A program made the position numbers and the translations under genes. The notes under the pieces were generated by a model. It had not been told where the DNA came from. It ran no database searches and saw only the letters and a program-made list of their open reading frames with translations. From DASZZZ01 sp036260375 (lineage in GTDB: Bacteria > Actinomycetota > CADDZG01 > WHSQ01), in assembly GCA_036260375.1 (NCBI GenBank), contig DASZZZ010000017.1, positions 6,542 to 70,541 on the forward strand: DNA of 64,000 bases. The letters are read 5' to 3'. This document shows positions 34,350 through 42,924 of the stretch, in pieces; positions within the stretch are counted from its first letter, which is position 1, and every line of letters starts with the position of its first letter.

Positions 34350-36071
34350 ATGAGCGACGCGATCGTGATGGGGATCAACTCCGTGTACCACGAGTCGTCC
34401 GCGTGCGTGCTGTCGGGCTCCGACGTGCGCGCGATGGTCGAGGAGGAGCGCCTGTCGCGCGTCAAGCGCGCCAAGCCCTCGCGCGTCGACAACGCCGACG
34501 TGCTCCCCGAGCGCGCGATCCGCTGGTGCCTCGACACGGCAGGCGTGCGCGCCGACGACGTCGACTTCTTCGCCCTCTCCTACGACCCCGAGCTCCGGTC
34601 GACGCCCGACGAGCCCTACATCGAGGGCGACTGGGGCAGCCCGACCGGCGAGGCGATGTTCCTCGACAAGATCCGCTCGATCCCGGCCCGGCTCTCGGAG
34701 CTGCTCGGCATCGACGTGACGGAGCGCGTCGTGTGGGTCCCGCACCACGTCTCGCACGCGAGCAGCGCGTACTTCGCGTCGCCCTACGACGACGCCGCCA
34801 TCCTCAGCATCGACGGGATCGGCGAGGCCGCGACCGTCCTGCTGGCGCGCGGCCGCGGGCTCGACGTCGAGCCGCTCGGCGAGGTCATGTACCCCCACTC
34901 GCTCGGGATGCTGTGGGAGCGGTGCTCGATGTTCGTCGGGCTCGGGCTCAACGACGCCGGCAAGATCATGGCGCTCGCCGGCTTCGGCGACCCTCGCTTC
35001 TTCGGCAACGAGTTCGAGAAGCTCGTGCAGCTCACGCCGGACGGCTTCACGGTCGACACGGACTACGTCGCGTTCCGCGCCAACCGCGACCGTTTCGACG
35101 AGCTGTTCGGCCCCCCGCGTCCGCGCGACGAGGACGTCAGCGCGCGCGACGCGCACATCGCCGCCGCGCTGCAGACGACGACGGAGCGGATCTTCGTGCA
35201 CCTCGCGTCGATCCTCGAGCGCAAGACCGGCCTGTCGAAGCTGTGCATGGCGGGCGGCGTCGCGCTGAACTGCATCGGCGTCGACGCGATCGCGCGCGAG
35301 ACGTCGTTCAAGGACATCTTCGTGCAGCCGGCCGCGAACGACGCCGGGACCGCGCTGGGGGCCGCGCTCTACACCGCGCACACGCGCGCCGGAGTGCAGT
35401 CGCGCTACGTGATGCGCCACCCGTACCTCGGCCCCCGTTTCGACGACGCCGACGTCGAGGCCGCGCTGCGCGACTCCGGCATCGCGTTCGAGCGCTCCGC
35501 CGACGCGCCGGCGGAGGCGGCTCGCCGCATCGCCGCGGGCCAGGTCGTCGGATGGTTCCAGGGCGCCACCGAGCTCGGGCCGCGCGCGCTCGGCAACCGC
35601 AGCATCCTCGCCGACCCGCGCACGCCGACGTCCAAGGAGCTCATCAACCTGCTCGTCAAGCACCGCGAGTACTTCCGCCCGTTCGCGCCGAGCGTGCTCG
35701 AGGAGCACGCGTTCGAATGGTTCCACGTGCCCGTGCGCTCGATCTCGCTCGGCTTCATGTCGTTCGCGTGCGCAGCGCGGGCCGACAAGGCCGCGCACAT
35801 CCCGGCGGTGCTGCACGTCGACGGCACGAGCCGGCTCCAGGTCGTCGGGCGCGAGCTGAACCCGCGCTACCACCGGCTCATCTCCGAGTTCCACGCGCTC
35901 ACCGGTGTGCCCGTCGTGCTGAACACGTCGTTCAACGGGCCCACGGAGCCGATCGTCAACACGCCGGCGGACGCGCTGCGGACGTTCCAGACCTCGGGCA
36001 TGGACGCGCTCGTCCTCGGCGACTACGTCGTCGAGCGGCGCGAGCGCCGCGTGCGCGCGACGTACTCGTAG
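34350..36071 (+). CDS. NodU/CmcH-type carbamoyltransferase
   Basis: A 573-residue O-carbamoyltransferase. The N-terminal Kae1-like domain starts GINSVYHESSACVL, has the metal-binding histidines in PHHVSHASSA (His132, His133, His136) and the phosphate loop SIDGIGEAA. The C-terminal YrdC-like domain (from ~residue 390) shows GATELGPRALGNRSIL and the ending VVLNTSFNGPTEPIV. The family moves a carbamoyl group from carbamoyl phosphate, via carbamoyl-AMP, onto a sugar or antibiotic hydroxyl. No biosynthetic gene cluster is next to it, so the acceptor is unknown. The gene is divergent from the RHS protein. Confidence 0.9.
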   Translation: MSDAIVMGINSVYHESSACVLSGSDVRAMVEEERLSRVKRAKPSRVDNADVLPERAIRWCLDTAGVRADDVDFFALSYDPELRSTPDEPYIEGDWGSPTGEAMFLDKIRSIPARLSELLGIDVTERVVWVPHHVSHASSAYFASPYDDAAILSIDGIGEAATVLLARGRGLDVEPLGEVMYPHSLGMLWERCSMFVGLGLNDAGKIMALAGFGDPRFFGNEFEKLVQLTPDGFTVDTDYVAFRANRDRFDELFGPPRPRDEDVSARDAHIAAALQTTTERIFVHLASILERKTGLSKLCMAGGVALNCIGVDAIARETSFKDIFVQPAANDAGTALGAALYTAHTRAGVQSRYVMRHPYLGPRFDDADVEAALRDSGIAFERSADAPAEAARRIAAGQVVGWFQGATELGPRALGNRSILADPRTPTSKELINLLVKHREYFRPFAPSVLEEHAFEWFHVPVRSISLGFMSFACAARADKAAHIPAVLHVDGTSRLQVVGRELNPRYHRLISEFHALTGVPVVLNTSFNGPTEPIVNTPADALRTFQTSGMDALVLGDYVVERRERRVRATYS

Positions 36072-36083
36072 CCCGGGTCCCGG

Positions 36084-36803
36084 CTACCCGAGCGCGTCGA
36101 AGATCGCGGCCCCCGCGACCGCGAACGCGAGCGACGGCAGCAGGCTCACGACGCGGATGCGCGCGACGTCGAGCAGCGTCAGCGCGACGCCGAGGACAAG
36201 CAGGCTGCCCGTCGCGCCGAGCTGCTCCACGACCTCGTCGGTCAGCACCGGGCTGACGAGCTCGGCGGCGACCGTCAGCGCGCCCTGGTACAGGGCGACG
36301 ACGCCCGCGGAGGCGATCACGCCGCGGCCGTAGACGGACGCGAAGCCGGTCGCCGAGATCCCGTCGAGCGCGGCCTTGACCGCCAGCAGGCGGAAGCCCG
36401 CGCCGAGGCCCTCCTCGACCGCGCCGAGCACCGCGAGCGGACCGACGCAGAACACGGTCGTCGCGACGACGAAGCCGTCGGCGAACGAGCGCTCGTCGCG
36501 ACGGTCCGGCGCGCGCCGCTGCAGCGCCGCGGCGAGCGCGTGGAAGCGCTCCTCGAGCCGCAGCGCCTCGCCGCAGGCGGCGCCCGCGACGAGCGCGCCG
36601 ATCAGGATGGCGAACCGCCTGAGGCCCGCGTCGTCGTCGCCGAGCGGCTCGAGGCCGACGATGGCGACCGCCGCCGTGACGAGCCCGAACGCCTGCCCGA
36701 TCGTGCGCCGGATGCCCTCGGAGATCCGGTCCCCCAGCACGAGCCCGGCGATGCCGCCGAGCACGATCGCGACGACGTTGACGACGGTGCCGAGCCCGGT
36801 CAT
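36084..36803 (-). CDS. DUF554 family membrane protein
   Basis: A 239-residue polytopic membrane protein. It begins GLGTVVNVVAIVLGGIAGLVLGDRISEGIRRTIGQAFGLVTAAVAIVGL, which is the family's start, and continues with further hydrophobic segments around VVATTVFCVGPLAVLGAVEEGL and SLLVLGVALTLL. DUF554 proteins (E. coli YqgA, Bacillus YdfK) have ~6-7 membrane helices and unknown function; a transport role has been proposed. The ATG at 36803 is well placed. It converges on the carbamoyltransferase gene with 12 bases between the stops. Confidence 0.88.
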   Translation of the reverse strand: MTGLGTVVNVVAIVLGGIAGLVLGDRISEGIRRTIGQAFGLVTAAVAIVGLEPLGDDDAGLRRFAILIGALVAGAACGEALRLEERFHALAAALQRRAPDRRDERSFADGFVVATTVFCVGPLAVLGAVEEGLGAGFRLLAVKAALDGISATGFASVYGRGVIASAGVVALYQGALTVAAELVSPVLTDEVVEQLGATGSLLVLGVALTLLDVARIRVVSLLPSLAFAVAGAAIFDALG

Positions 36804-36867
36804 CGCGCCGGCGCACCCATGCCCATCATGGCGACATCATGCGGCCGCGGTCGCGGCGCGGCGCGTC

Positions 36868-37635
36868 TTACTCGGGCGAGATGTGCAGCGGACAGCGCCC
36901 CTCGGGCAGCTCCTCGCCGTCGGGCAGGAAGTACTGGACCCATTCGAGCGTGTCGCCCTGCCCATACGTCCCGAGGCGCGGGAAGGGAGGGACGTCGTCG
37001 TAACGCCCCAGCCGGCGGCGGATGATCTCGCGCGCGGCGCGGCCCTCGGGCGTGTCCTCGCCGGTCCCCTCGAACACCCAGCGCGGCTGCAACACGATCG
37101 TGAAGACGTCGGCGTGCCGGCTGCGACGCCTGACGTGCGCCGGCGTGCTGCAGTTGGTGAAGATCGGCTCGCCGCCGTAGCAGAACTCCCAGCGCGGGTC
37201 GTGCGGGTCGCGCGGCACGGCGTCCGGCCACGGGCTCGGGTCATGCTCGTGCAGCCACTGCAGCACCGCCCAGAACTTCGCCTCCCACTCCTCGACCGTC
37301 ACGTCGCGCTCGACCGGCGGGAACATCGCCAGCAGCGACGTGTTCCGGTGGATCGTCCGGTAGACGTCGAGGTACTCGAGCAGCGCGGCGCCGAGCAGCT
37401 CGAGGCCGCGCTCGGTGTCCTCCTCGACGAAGAAGTAGCGCAGGTAGTCCTTGCGCATCCCGTCGACCCCGAAGGTACAGGGGAAGCGCTTGGGGCCGAG
37501 GAGGTCCTGCTTGAGCGCGGCGTACGCCCGCGCGCCCCACTCGGGCACGCCCTCGCCCCGCTCGATCGCCTCGCCCGTCAGCACGAGGCGGGCGTTGCCG
37601 CCCGAGCCCGGCGCGCCGTCGACCGCGACCTGCAT
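36868..37635 (-). CDS. YqcI/YcgG family protein
   Basis: A 255-residue soluble protein. The family signature FPCTFGVDGMRKDYLRYFFV is at ~residues 51-70. The tail has CYGGEPIFTNCSTPAHVRRRSR and IVLQPRWVF. These proteins are of unknown function and share a heme-free, cysteine-containing fold; Bacillus members are linked with stress or natural-product clusters. Two starts compete: ATG at 37635, with GGGGGG upstream, and GTG at 37644. Divergent from nothing close; the CBS-domain gene lies upstream on the same strand, separated by 130 bases. Confidence 0.82.
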   Translation of the reverse strand: MQVAVDGAPGSGGNARLVLTGEAIERGEGVPEWGARAYAALKQDLLGPKRFPCTFGVDGMRKDYLRYFFVEEDTERGLELLGAALLEYLDVYRTIHRNTSLLAMFPPVERDVTVEEWEAKFWAVLQWLHEHDPSPWPDAVPRDPHDPRWEFCYGGEPIFTNCSTPAHVRRRSRHADVFTIVLQPRWVFEGTGEDTPEGRAAREIIRRRLGRYDDVPPFPRLGTYGQGDTLEWVQYFLPDGEELPEGRCPLHISPE

Positions 37636-37766
37636 CCCATTCACCCCCCGACCCCGCGGGCCGACTAAGCAGACACGTTGGCTGGATGCCAACGACTGGC
37701 TACTCTCGGCGGCGACCGTCGGCCTGTCAAGCGGGTTGCCGGGGGGCCCGGCGGGCAGCCGCCGGC

Positions 37767-38168
37767 TCAGTCGGAGGACGGGGCGCGAGCGTCGAGGAGG
37801 AGGCCGACGAGGTCGCGCATCGACAGCACGCCGGCGACGCTGCCGTTGTCGTCGAGCACGAGCAGGTGTCGGAAGCCGCGGTCGCGCATCTCGCGGGCCG
37901 CCTCCTCGGCGTCCCACGAGCGCGTCGCAGTGATGGCGTTCGGCGTCATGTAGTCCCCGACCGTGACGGCGTCGAGGTCGCCGCCCGACGCGACCGCGCG
38001 CAGCACGTCGCGCTCCGTGATGATCGCCGGCCGGCCGTCGTCGGTCGTCACGACGGCGGACCCGACACGTCGCTCGGCCATCGCGCGCGCCGCCTGGCGC
38101 ACGGTCGTGTCGGGGCCGACCGTGAGCAACGACGTGCTGGCGAGGCTTCCGATCTCCATCGCCGCCAT
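37767..38168 (-). CDS. Two-CBS-domain protein
   Basis: A 133-residue protein made of two tandem CBS domains: LASTSLLTVGPDTTVRQAA with RVGSAVVTTDDGRPAIITERD, and YMTPNAITATRSWDAEEAAR with RHLLVLDDNGSVAGVLSMRD. Such pairs form a Bateman module that binds adenosine nucleotides and senses energy state. The ATG at 38168 gives MAAMEIG; the ATG at 38159 is an alternative. Neither has a clear ribosome site. It stands alone between the YcgG-like gene and the DHFR-like gene and has no fused effector domain. Confidence 0.85.
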   Translation of the reverse strand: MAAMEIGSLASTSLLTVGPDTTVRQAARAMAERRVGSAVVTTDDGRPAIITERDVLRAVASGGDLDAVTVGDYMTPNAITATRSWDAEEAAREMRDRGFRHLLVLDDNGSVAGVLSMRDLVGLLLDARAPSSD

Positions 38169-38385
38169 TGTCGCACCCGATGCGCCCGCCGTCCCCGACC
38201 CGGCGGCGGATCGGTGTCGGATCGGCGCGGGCGTGCGCCGACGCGGACACGACGGCGCCGACGCGACGGCGAGCGCCGATGAGTTCCGCTCGGCCGGGCG
38301 TCTTAACTTCGAGCGGCGGACACGACGACACGGAATGGCGCCGGGGCCGGACACGCCGGTCGCCGGGGGTCGAAAGGAGACTGAC

Positions 38386-39018
38386 GTGAGAAAGCTGATC
38401 GTGAGCACGTTCCTGACGCTCGACGGCGTGATGCAGGCCCCCGGCGGTCCGGACGAGGACCGCGACGGCGGCTTCGCGTGGGGTGGATGGTCGGTCACCT
38501 ACTGGGACGACGACATGGCCCGCATCATGGGCGAGGCGACGAGCCGCCCCTTCGCCCTCGTCCTCGGACGCAGGACGTACGAGATCTTCGCCGCGCACTG
38601 GCCCCACGCGAGCGAGGAGGAGGGCGCGCCGATCTTCAACGAGGCGACGAAGTACGTCGCGTCGCGGACGCTGCGCTCGGTGGAGTGGAGCAACTCGGTG
38701 CTGATCGAGGGCGACGCGGCCGAGGGCGTCGCCGCACTCAAGGAGCAGGACGGGCCCGAGCTCCAGGTCCACGGGAGCGGCAACCTGATCCAGACGCTTC
38801 TGCGCCACCGGCTCGTCGACGAGCTCCGCCTGTGGACGTTCCCGGTCGTCGTGGGCGATGGCAAGCGTCTGTTCGCCGGCGGCGCCGTGCCGAGCGGCCT
38901 CGAGCTCGTCGACCACAGGGTGTCGACCACGGGCGTCGTGATCGCGACGTACGTCCCGGCGGGCGAGCTCGTGGTGGGGTCGTTCGCCTTGAACCAGTCG
39001 GACGGCGCCGAGGGCTAG
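38386..39018 (+). CDS. Dihydrofolate reductase family protein (RibD C-terminal-like)
   Basis: A 210-residue protein of the RibD-C/DHFR-like fold. Landmarks are VSTFLTLDGVMQAPGG, LVLGRRTYEIFA, the glycine-rich VHGSGNLIQTLLRHRLVDELRL and TFPVVVGDGKRLF. Members reduce pyrimidine- or pterin-like substrates with NADPH, but most in this subgroup have no known substrate. The GTG at 38386 is chosen because GAAAGGAG stands seven bases upstream. It converges on the ECF operon's regulator gene with 14 bases between stops. Confidence 0.88.
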   Translation: MRKLIVSTFLTLDGVMQAPGGPDEDRDGGFAWGGWSVTYWDDDMARIMGEATSRPFALVLGRRTYEIFAAHWPHASEEEGAPIFNEATKYVASRTLRSVEWSNSVLIEGDAAEGVAALKEQDGPELQVHGSGNLIQTLLRHRLVDELRLWTFPVVVGDGKRLFAGGAVPSGLELVDHRVSTTGVVIATYVPAGELVVGSFALNQSDGAEG

Positions 39019-39032
39019 CGCACGTCCGCGTC

Positions 39033-39578
39033 CTACCGCGACGCCGAGTCCACCACGGCGGCGCAGTAATGGATGCCGGCGATGCGCCAGCCCGCGTCGT
39101 CCCGCTCCACCGCGACGACGACCTGCACGCGGTCGTCGCTCGAGAACGCGTAGGCGCCCGCGCGCTCGGTGCCGCGGAAGCGCCCGGAGTCGAGCCGCGC
39201 TCGGTCCGCGTCGATCGACGACAGGACGCGCTCGGCGGCCACGCGCGCCGTGCGGTGCGGGCGGGAGGCGTACGGAACCGTCGCCACGGAAGGACGGCCG
39301 TCACATTCCAGGACGGGCGTCGTGCCGCGGGTGGCCTCGGGGGCCGCGACCCGGTCGCCGGCGTCGCGGGTGGCGGCGTCGTCCAGGAACGAAGCGGACG
39401 CCACGCCGATCGCCGCGACCGCTCCGACCGCTCCGATCCCCGCGACGAGCCGGCGGCGCAACGCTCGTCGCCGCGCCGCGCGCCACACGTGGCCGAAGGC
39501 GGGCGGAGCGGGGGCCGGCGGGACGGCGTCGGCGAGCACGGAGTCGATCGATCGATCCATCGAGGCCTCCTCGTCCAT
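39033..39578 (-). CDS. Single-pass membrane regulator encoded with an ECF sigma factor
   Basis: A 181-residue protein with an N-terminal cytoplasmic region, one membrane helix (VAGIGAVGAVAAIGVASASF, residues ~45-65) and an exported C-terminal domain. It starts two bases after the stop of the sigma gene, so both are co-translated. Position and topology match anti-sigma factors that hold an ECF sigma at the membrane until a signal arrives. The HxxxCxxC zinc motif common in such proteins is absent, so it would be a zinc-free type or another kind of regulator. The assignment is from context. Confidence 0.65.
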   Translation of the reverse strand: MDEEASMDRSIDSVLADAVPPAPAPPAFGHVWRAARRRALRRRLVAGIGAVGAVAAIGVASASFLDDAATRDAGDRVAAPEATRGTTPVLECDGRPSVATVPYASRPHRTARVAAERVLSSIDADRARLDSGRFRGTERAGAYAFSSDDRVQVVVAVERDDAGWRIAGIHYCAAVVDSASR

Positions 39579-39580
39579 CG

Positions 39581-40084
39581 CTACCTCTCCCTCATGGGCG
39601 CGCGGTCGTCGATCTCGAGGGCCGTCCGCATGCCGGCGATCGCCTGCTGGAGCAGCCGCTTCGCCGTTCGCTCGGAGCAGTCCATGAGGTCCGCGGTCTC
39701 GCGGGTCGAGTAGCCGAGGTAGTGGCGCAGCACCAGCGCGGCCTTGGGACGCTGCGGCAGGCGCGCGAGGGCGGCCATGACGTCGCCGCCGGGCGGCGGG
39801 TCGAGGTGCTCGCCCGCGTGCGCTGCGCGGCTCAGCGCCCTTCTCTCCGCCGCCCGGCGGCGGAAGTGGGACGTCGCGAGGTTGATCGCGACGCGATGGA
39901 CCCACGCTGCCGGGTTCCCCTTGCGCACCGTCCGCCACGACGCCACGGCCCTCAGCAGCGCCTCCTGCGCGATCTCCTCGGCGACGGCCGCGTCGCCGCA
40001 GTACAACGCGACCGCGCCGAACACGCGCGGGAACTGCTCCCTGTAGAACGCCTCCACCTGCTCGCGCTCACGGCCTGCTGGCAC
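39581..40084 (-). CDS. ECF (SigE-type) RNA polymerase sigma factor
   Basis: A 167-residue group IV sigma factor. Region 2 runs through FYREQFPRVFGAVALYCGD and the EEIAQEALLRAVASW core -10 recognition helix. Region 4 is LPQRPKAALVLRHYLGYSTRETADLMDCSERTAKRLLQ, which binds the -35. The GTG start at 40084 has GGAGAG upstream, and the preceding frame encodes unrelated residues. Such factors direct RNA polymerase to stress or envelope genes and are usually kept inactive by the membrane protein encoded two bases downstream. Confidence 0.88.
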   Translation of the reverse strand: MPAGREREQVEAFYREQFPRVFGAVALYCGDAAVAEEIAQEALLRAVASWRTVRKGNPAAWVHRVAINLATSHFRRRAAERRALSRAAHAGEHLDPPPGGDVMAALARLPQRPKAALVLRHYLGYSTRETADLMDCSERTAKRLLQQAIAGMRTALEIDDRAPMRER

Positions 40085-40242
40085 TCGGCTCTCTCCACGA
40101 CGTCGGCTGCGGACGCGTTCGGTGCGCCATCGATACGACGCACGAGGGGGCGCCGGCTGGCCCCCCGGATTCCCACGACGCGACGCGCTCCCCGGTGCGA
40201 GCCGCATCGGTCGGCCGTGGGACCCTCTCGACGACGTCGTCG

Positions 40243-40824
40243 TTACGAACAGGTATCTCGCACGCGGCCGCCCTCTCGTGCCGACTCGAGGCACGCGCCC
40301 TCGGACACCACGACGGTCGACGAGTAGGCGGCGCGCCGCGACTCGGCGGCGTTCAGGTACCAGACGATCGTTCCGGCGTAGGAGTTGCGGCCGTCGAAGT
40401 CGTCCGGCATCGGCAGCTCCATCCGGAAGCGAACGCTCCCACCCGCGGGCACGGCCGGCGGCGCGTCGTCGCAATTGAGCAACCCCGGGCCGAACACGGC
40501 CGTGCCGCTCTCGCCCCACGCCTGGTAGAACGCTGGGCACGGGTCGAGGGACACGTCTTCGTCGCTGTCGTTGCGAAGCTCCACGACGTACGCGAGCACC
40601 CCGCCGAGCGCGGCGCTCTCGGGCACGCGCAGCAGGCGCGGCTCGAGCGAAGCCTGCGCAGCGGTGACGCGCGGGGCGTCGTCGAAGTCGCCGGGAAGAG
40701 GACGCCGCTCGAACGGGACGACGTCGCCGGCGGGCTCCGACGAGCCGCCGCACCCCGCGGCCGCGAGCGACAGCGCGACGACGCCAAGGACGATCACGCG
40801 GCGCGCGAGACCCCGGCCACCCAT
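40243..40824 (-). CDS. Putative lipoprotein
   Basis: A 193-residue exported lipoprotein. The ATG at 40824 has GGAG four bases upstream and gives a signal peptide with lipobox LAAAGC at about residue 25. A short Ser/Gly linker is followed by an all-β domain with ELRNDSDEDVSLDPCPAFYQAWGE and PAGGSVRFRMELPMP, resembling an immunoglobulin-like fold with conserved cysteines. I do not recognise a named family. It lies upstream of the ECF operon on the same strand but is separated by 158 bases. Confidence 0.7.
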   Translation of the reverse strand: MGGRGLARRVIVLGVVALSLAAAGCGGSSEPAGDVVPFERRPLPGDFDDAPRVTAAQASLEPRLLRVPESAALGGVLAYVVELRNDSDEDVSLDPCPAFYQAWGESGTAVFGPGLLNCDDAPPAVPAGGSVRFRMELPMPDDFDGRNSYAGTIVWYLNAAESRRAAYSSTVVVSEGACLESAREGGRVRDTCS

Positions 40825-40900
40825 CGCTCCAGTGGACCACGCGTCGCGACGCACGGTCGCGGGCGTCGCTCGCGACGACGCCCTCGTCGGGCCGGTGGAG

Positions 40901-40973
40901 AGCCGGGGAGGGGAATCGAACCCCTGACCTGCTCATTACGAGTGAGCCGCTCTGCCGACTGAGCTACCCCGGC
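40901..40973 (-). tRNA. tRNA-Thr (anticodon CGT)
   Basis: On the minus strand, the acceptor GCCGGGG pairs with CCCCGGC. The D-arm is GCTCAGTCGGCAGAGC. The anticodon arm GCTCA-CTCGTAA-TGAGC has a seven-base loop with CGT at its centre, reading ACG codons (Thr). The T-arm is AGGGGTTCGATTCCCCT. A discriminator T follows and no CCA is encoded. Length 73 bases, all arms pair well. Confidence 0.93.
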
Positions 40974-41103
40974 CTGCGATTCTCGGCGCGCCTCCCGACG
41001 GCGCCGCACTGCTGGCTTCGTCGACGCGGTCTACGGCAGTCGACTGTAAACCATGCCGCGCGCCGTGGAGCAAGTGGCGGCCCCACGAAGCCAGAAGGCA
41101 GAG

Positions 41104-41712
41104 TCAGGCGGCGGTCTCGGCGCGCGGGGCGCGCAGCATCACGAACATCGCCACCGACTCGACCGTGAGCACCGCGAGCGCCATGGCCGGATGGAGCAGG
41201 GCCGTTGCCGAGGCCGCGACCGCGACGGCGGGGACGACGAGGCTGTGGTGTCGCCACACGCGTTCGAGGTCTTCTCTCGCCTCGCGGCGGAGGTGCTGCG
41301 CACGGGCGACGTGATGCGCGAACAGCCCCAGGGTGAGCGCCGAGAGCCCGAGGCCCAACGCGAAGGCGACGAGCGGCCCGGCGCTGTGGAACTCGTAGGT
41401 CCCCACCAACGACGCCGCAAAGGGAAGCAGTGAGATCGTCATGAGGAACACGAAGTTCCACACGATCGTGCTCATGGAGACGCGCGCCAGGGCGTCGACG
41501 ACGTGGTGATGCACGGTCCAGAAGCGCGCCAGCACCACGAAGCTCACGAGCCAGCCGAAGAAGGCCGGGACGTTGGCGACGAGCTCGTGGGCGAGCTCCC
41601 GGTCCGGCAGAGGCGGGTCGGGCAGCTTGATGTCGAGGACGAGCAGTGTTGCGACGATCGCGAACACGCCGTCGCTGAACGCGCCCAGCCGTTCCACGCC
41701 GTAGGTGCGCAT
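41104..41712 (-). CDS. TMEM175-type potassium channel family protein (DUF1211)
   Basis: A 202-residue polytopic membrane protein. TM1 carries the diagnostic FSDGVFAIVATLLVLDI motif of the bacterial TMEM175 family, whose tetramers form potassium-permeable pores. TM helices follow at LVSFVVLARFWTVHHHV, IVWNFVFLMTISLLPFAASL and others, up to six in all. The ATG has GGAGGGCCG upstream. Bacterial members have six helices, matching the length. Divergent from the epimerase gene, separated by 61 bases. Confidence 0.88.
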   Translation of the reverse strand: MRTYGVERLGAFSDGVFAIVATLLVLDIKLPDPPLPDRELAHELVANVPAFFGWLVSFVVLARFWTVHHHVVDALARVSMSTIVWNFVFLMTISLLPFAASLVGTYEFHSAGPLVAFALGLGLSALTLGLFAHHVARAQHLRREAREDLERVWRHHSLVVPAVAVAASATALLHPAMALAVLTVESVAMFVMLRAPRAETAA

Positions 41713-41773
41713 CGGCCCTCCGATCCCCTCGCCAGGACGCTCATCATCGCGGATGACGCCGGGGGCGGGGCGT

Positions 41774-42829
41774 ATGAGCGACAAGCCGCTCGAAGCAGCC
41801 GCCGAGACGCTCGACGTCGCGCTCCGCGCCGTTCGTGAACGCCCGAGCCGAGCAGCGACCGGTGACAAATCCCCCCAAACACGGTCTAATGCGGGAACCG
41901 TCCCGCGAGGAGTCGACAGGGAGCTTGGCATCGCAGAGGGACTCGTAGAGCTTCGCAGCAACGATGCGGTCGTCGAAGTCGCGCCCGGCGCCGGCGGGGT
42001 GATCACTCGCTACGCGCGGCTGCGCGGGCTCGAGTCGCTCGACCTCTTCAGGCCCGCCCTGCCGCACGCGGTCGAAAGGCGGGTCCCGACCGACACGTCG
42101 TGCTTTCCTCTGGTTCCGTTCTCGAACCGGATCCGGGACGGCCGCTTCACCTTCGACGGCCGGGAGATCCGGCTGCCGCCGAACTTCCCACCGGAGCCTC
42201 ATGCGATCCACGGGCACGGGTGGCAGACGTCGTGGGCCGTGAGCGAACGGGCGGACGACCGTCTCACGATCGGCTTCCGCCACGATCCCGACGCGTGGCC
42301 GTTCCCCTACAGCGCGCGGCAGTCGTTGTCGTTGTCCGGGGACGAGCTGACGGTCGCGCTCGCGGTGACCAACGAGGGCGACGAGGCCATGCCCGTCGGC
42401 TTCGGCCTCCATCCCTACTTCGTTCGCACGCCCCGGACGAGGATCTCGGCCGCCGTCGACGGCGTGTGGCTGAGCGACGCCGGCTCGATGCCGACCGAGC
42501 TCGTGGAGCTCCCCGCGGATCGCAGGCTCGACCGAGGCATCGACCCCGACGACGTGTCGCTGGACAACAACTTCACCGGATGGGACGGAGTCGCCGAGAT
42601 CGAGTGGGCCGATCGCGGGCTGCGCATCACGATGACGGCGGAGGGACCGTTCGAGTTCCTCGTCGTCTACACGCCTCCCGGCGAGAGATTCGCGTGCGTC
42701 GAGCCGGCCACCAACGTCATCGACGCCTTCAACCAGGCACGCACGCGGACGGACACGGGCACGATCGTGCTCGAGCCGGGAACGGAAGTTGCGGGGGCAG
42801 TGACCTTCTCTCCGGAGGACCTTGCGTGA
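41774..42829 (+). CDS. Aldose-1-epimerase (galactose mutarotase-like)
   Basis: A mutarotase that interconverts α and β sugar anomers. Family landmarks are VPFSNRIRDGRF, PHAIHGHGWQTSWAV (the catalytic His pair region), GFGLHPYFVR, DNNFTGWDG and the acidic EP near FACVEPATNVIDAF. The conserved fold starts at about VELRSNDAVVEVAPGAGG. The in-frame ATG at 41774 is used here, but it lies upstream of a good promoter (41862-41890). The true start may therefore be downstream, though no ATG, GTG or TTG lies between the promoter and the fold start; an ATC with AGGGAG upstream does. It precedes the GH15 gene by 95 bases. Confidence 0.78.
   Translation: MSDKPLEAAAETLDVALRAVRERPSRAATGDKSPQTRSNAGTVPRGVDRELGIAEGLVELRSNDAVVEVAPGAGGVITRYARLRGLESLDLFRPALPHAVERRVPTDTSCFPLVPFSNRIRDGRFTFDGREIRLPPNFPPEPHAIHGHGWQTSWAVSERADDRLTIGFRHDPDAWPFPYSARQSLSLSGDELTVALAVTNEGDEAMPVGFGLHPYFVRTPRTRISAAVDGVWLSDAGSMPTELVELPADRRLDRGIDPDDVSLDNNFTGWDGVAEIEWADRGLRITMTAEGPFEFLVVYTPPGERFACVEPATNVIDAFNQARTRTDTGTIVLEPGTEVAGAVTFSPEDLA
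41862..41890 (+). promoter_or_regulatory. Good σ70-like promoter inside the annotated epimerase 5' end
   Basis: GTGACA (41862-41867) and TCTAAT (41885-41890) are separated by exactly 17 bases and each matches the consensus at five of six positions. Predicted start near 41897. The stretch is clearly more A/T-rich than its surroundings. Confidence 0.6.
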
Positions 42830-42872
42830 GGAATCTCTAGGTTCATCCCTAGGACGGCCGTGCCTGTACAGC

Positions 42873-42878
42873 TAGGCT
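42873..42878 (+). promoter_or_regulatory. Possible -10 element for the GH15 gene
   Basis: TAGGCT lies 46 bases before the GTG at 42925, in a gap between epimerase and GH15 genes that also contains a loose CTAGG...CCTAG repeat. Confidence 0.35.
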
Positions 42879-42924
42879 GGCCGGGTGGGGCCCTGTACGG
42901 CGCGGACTCTCAGGGAGGCTCGGA

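Noticed and set aside
40901..40973. tRNA-Thr as an integration site
   Set aside because: I did not notice a second copy of the tRNA 3' end, integrase or composition change nearby. A full repeat search was not possible.
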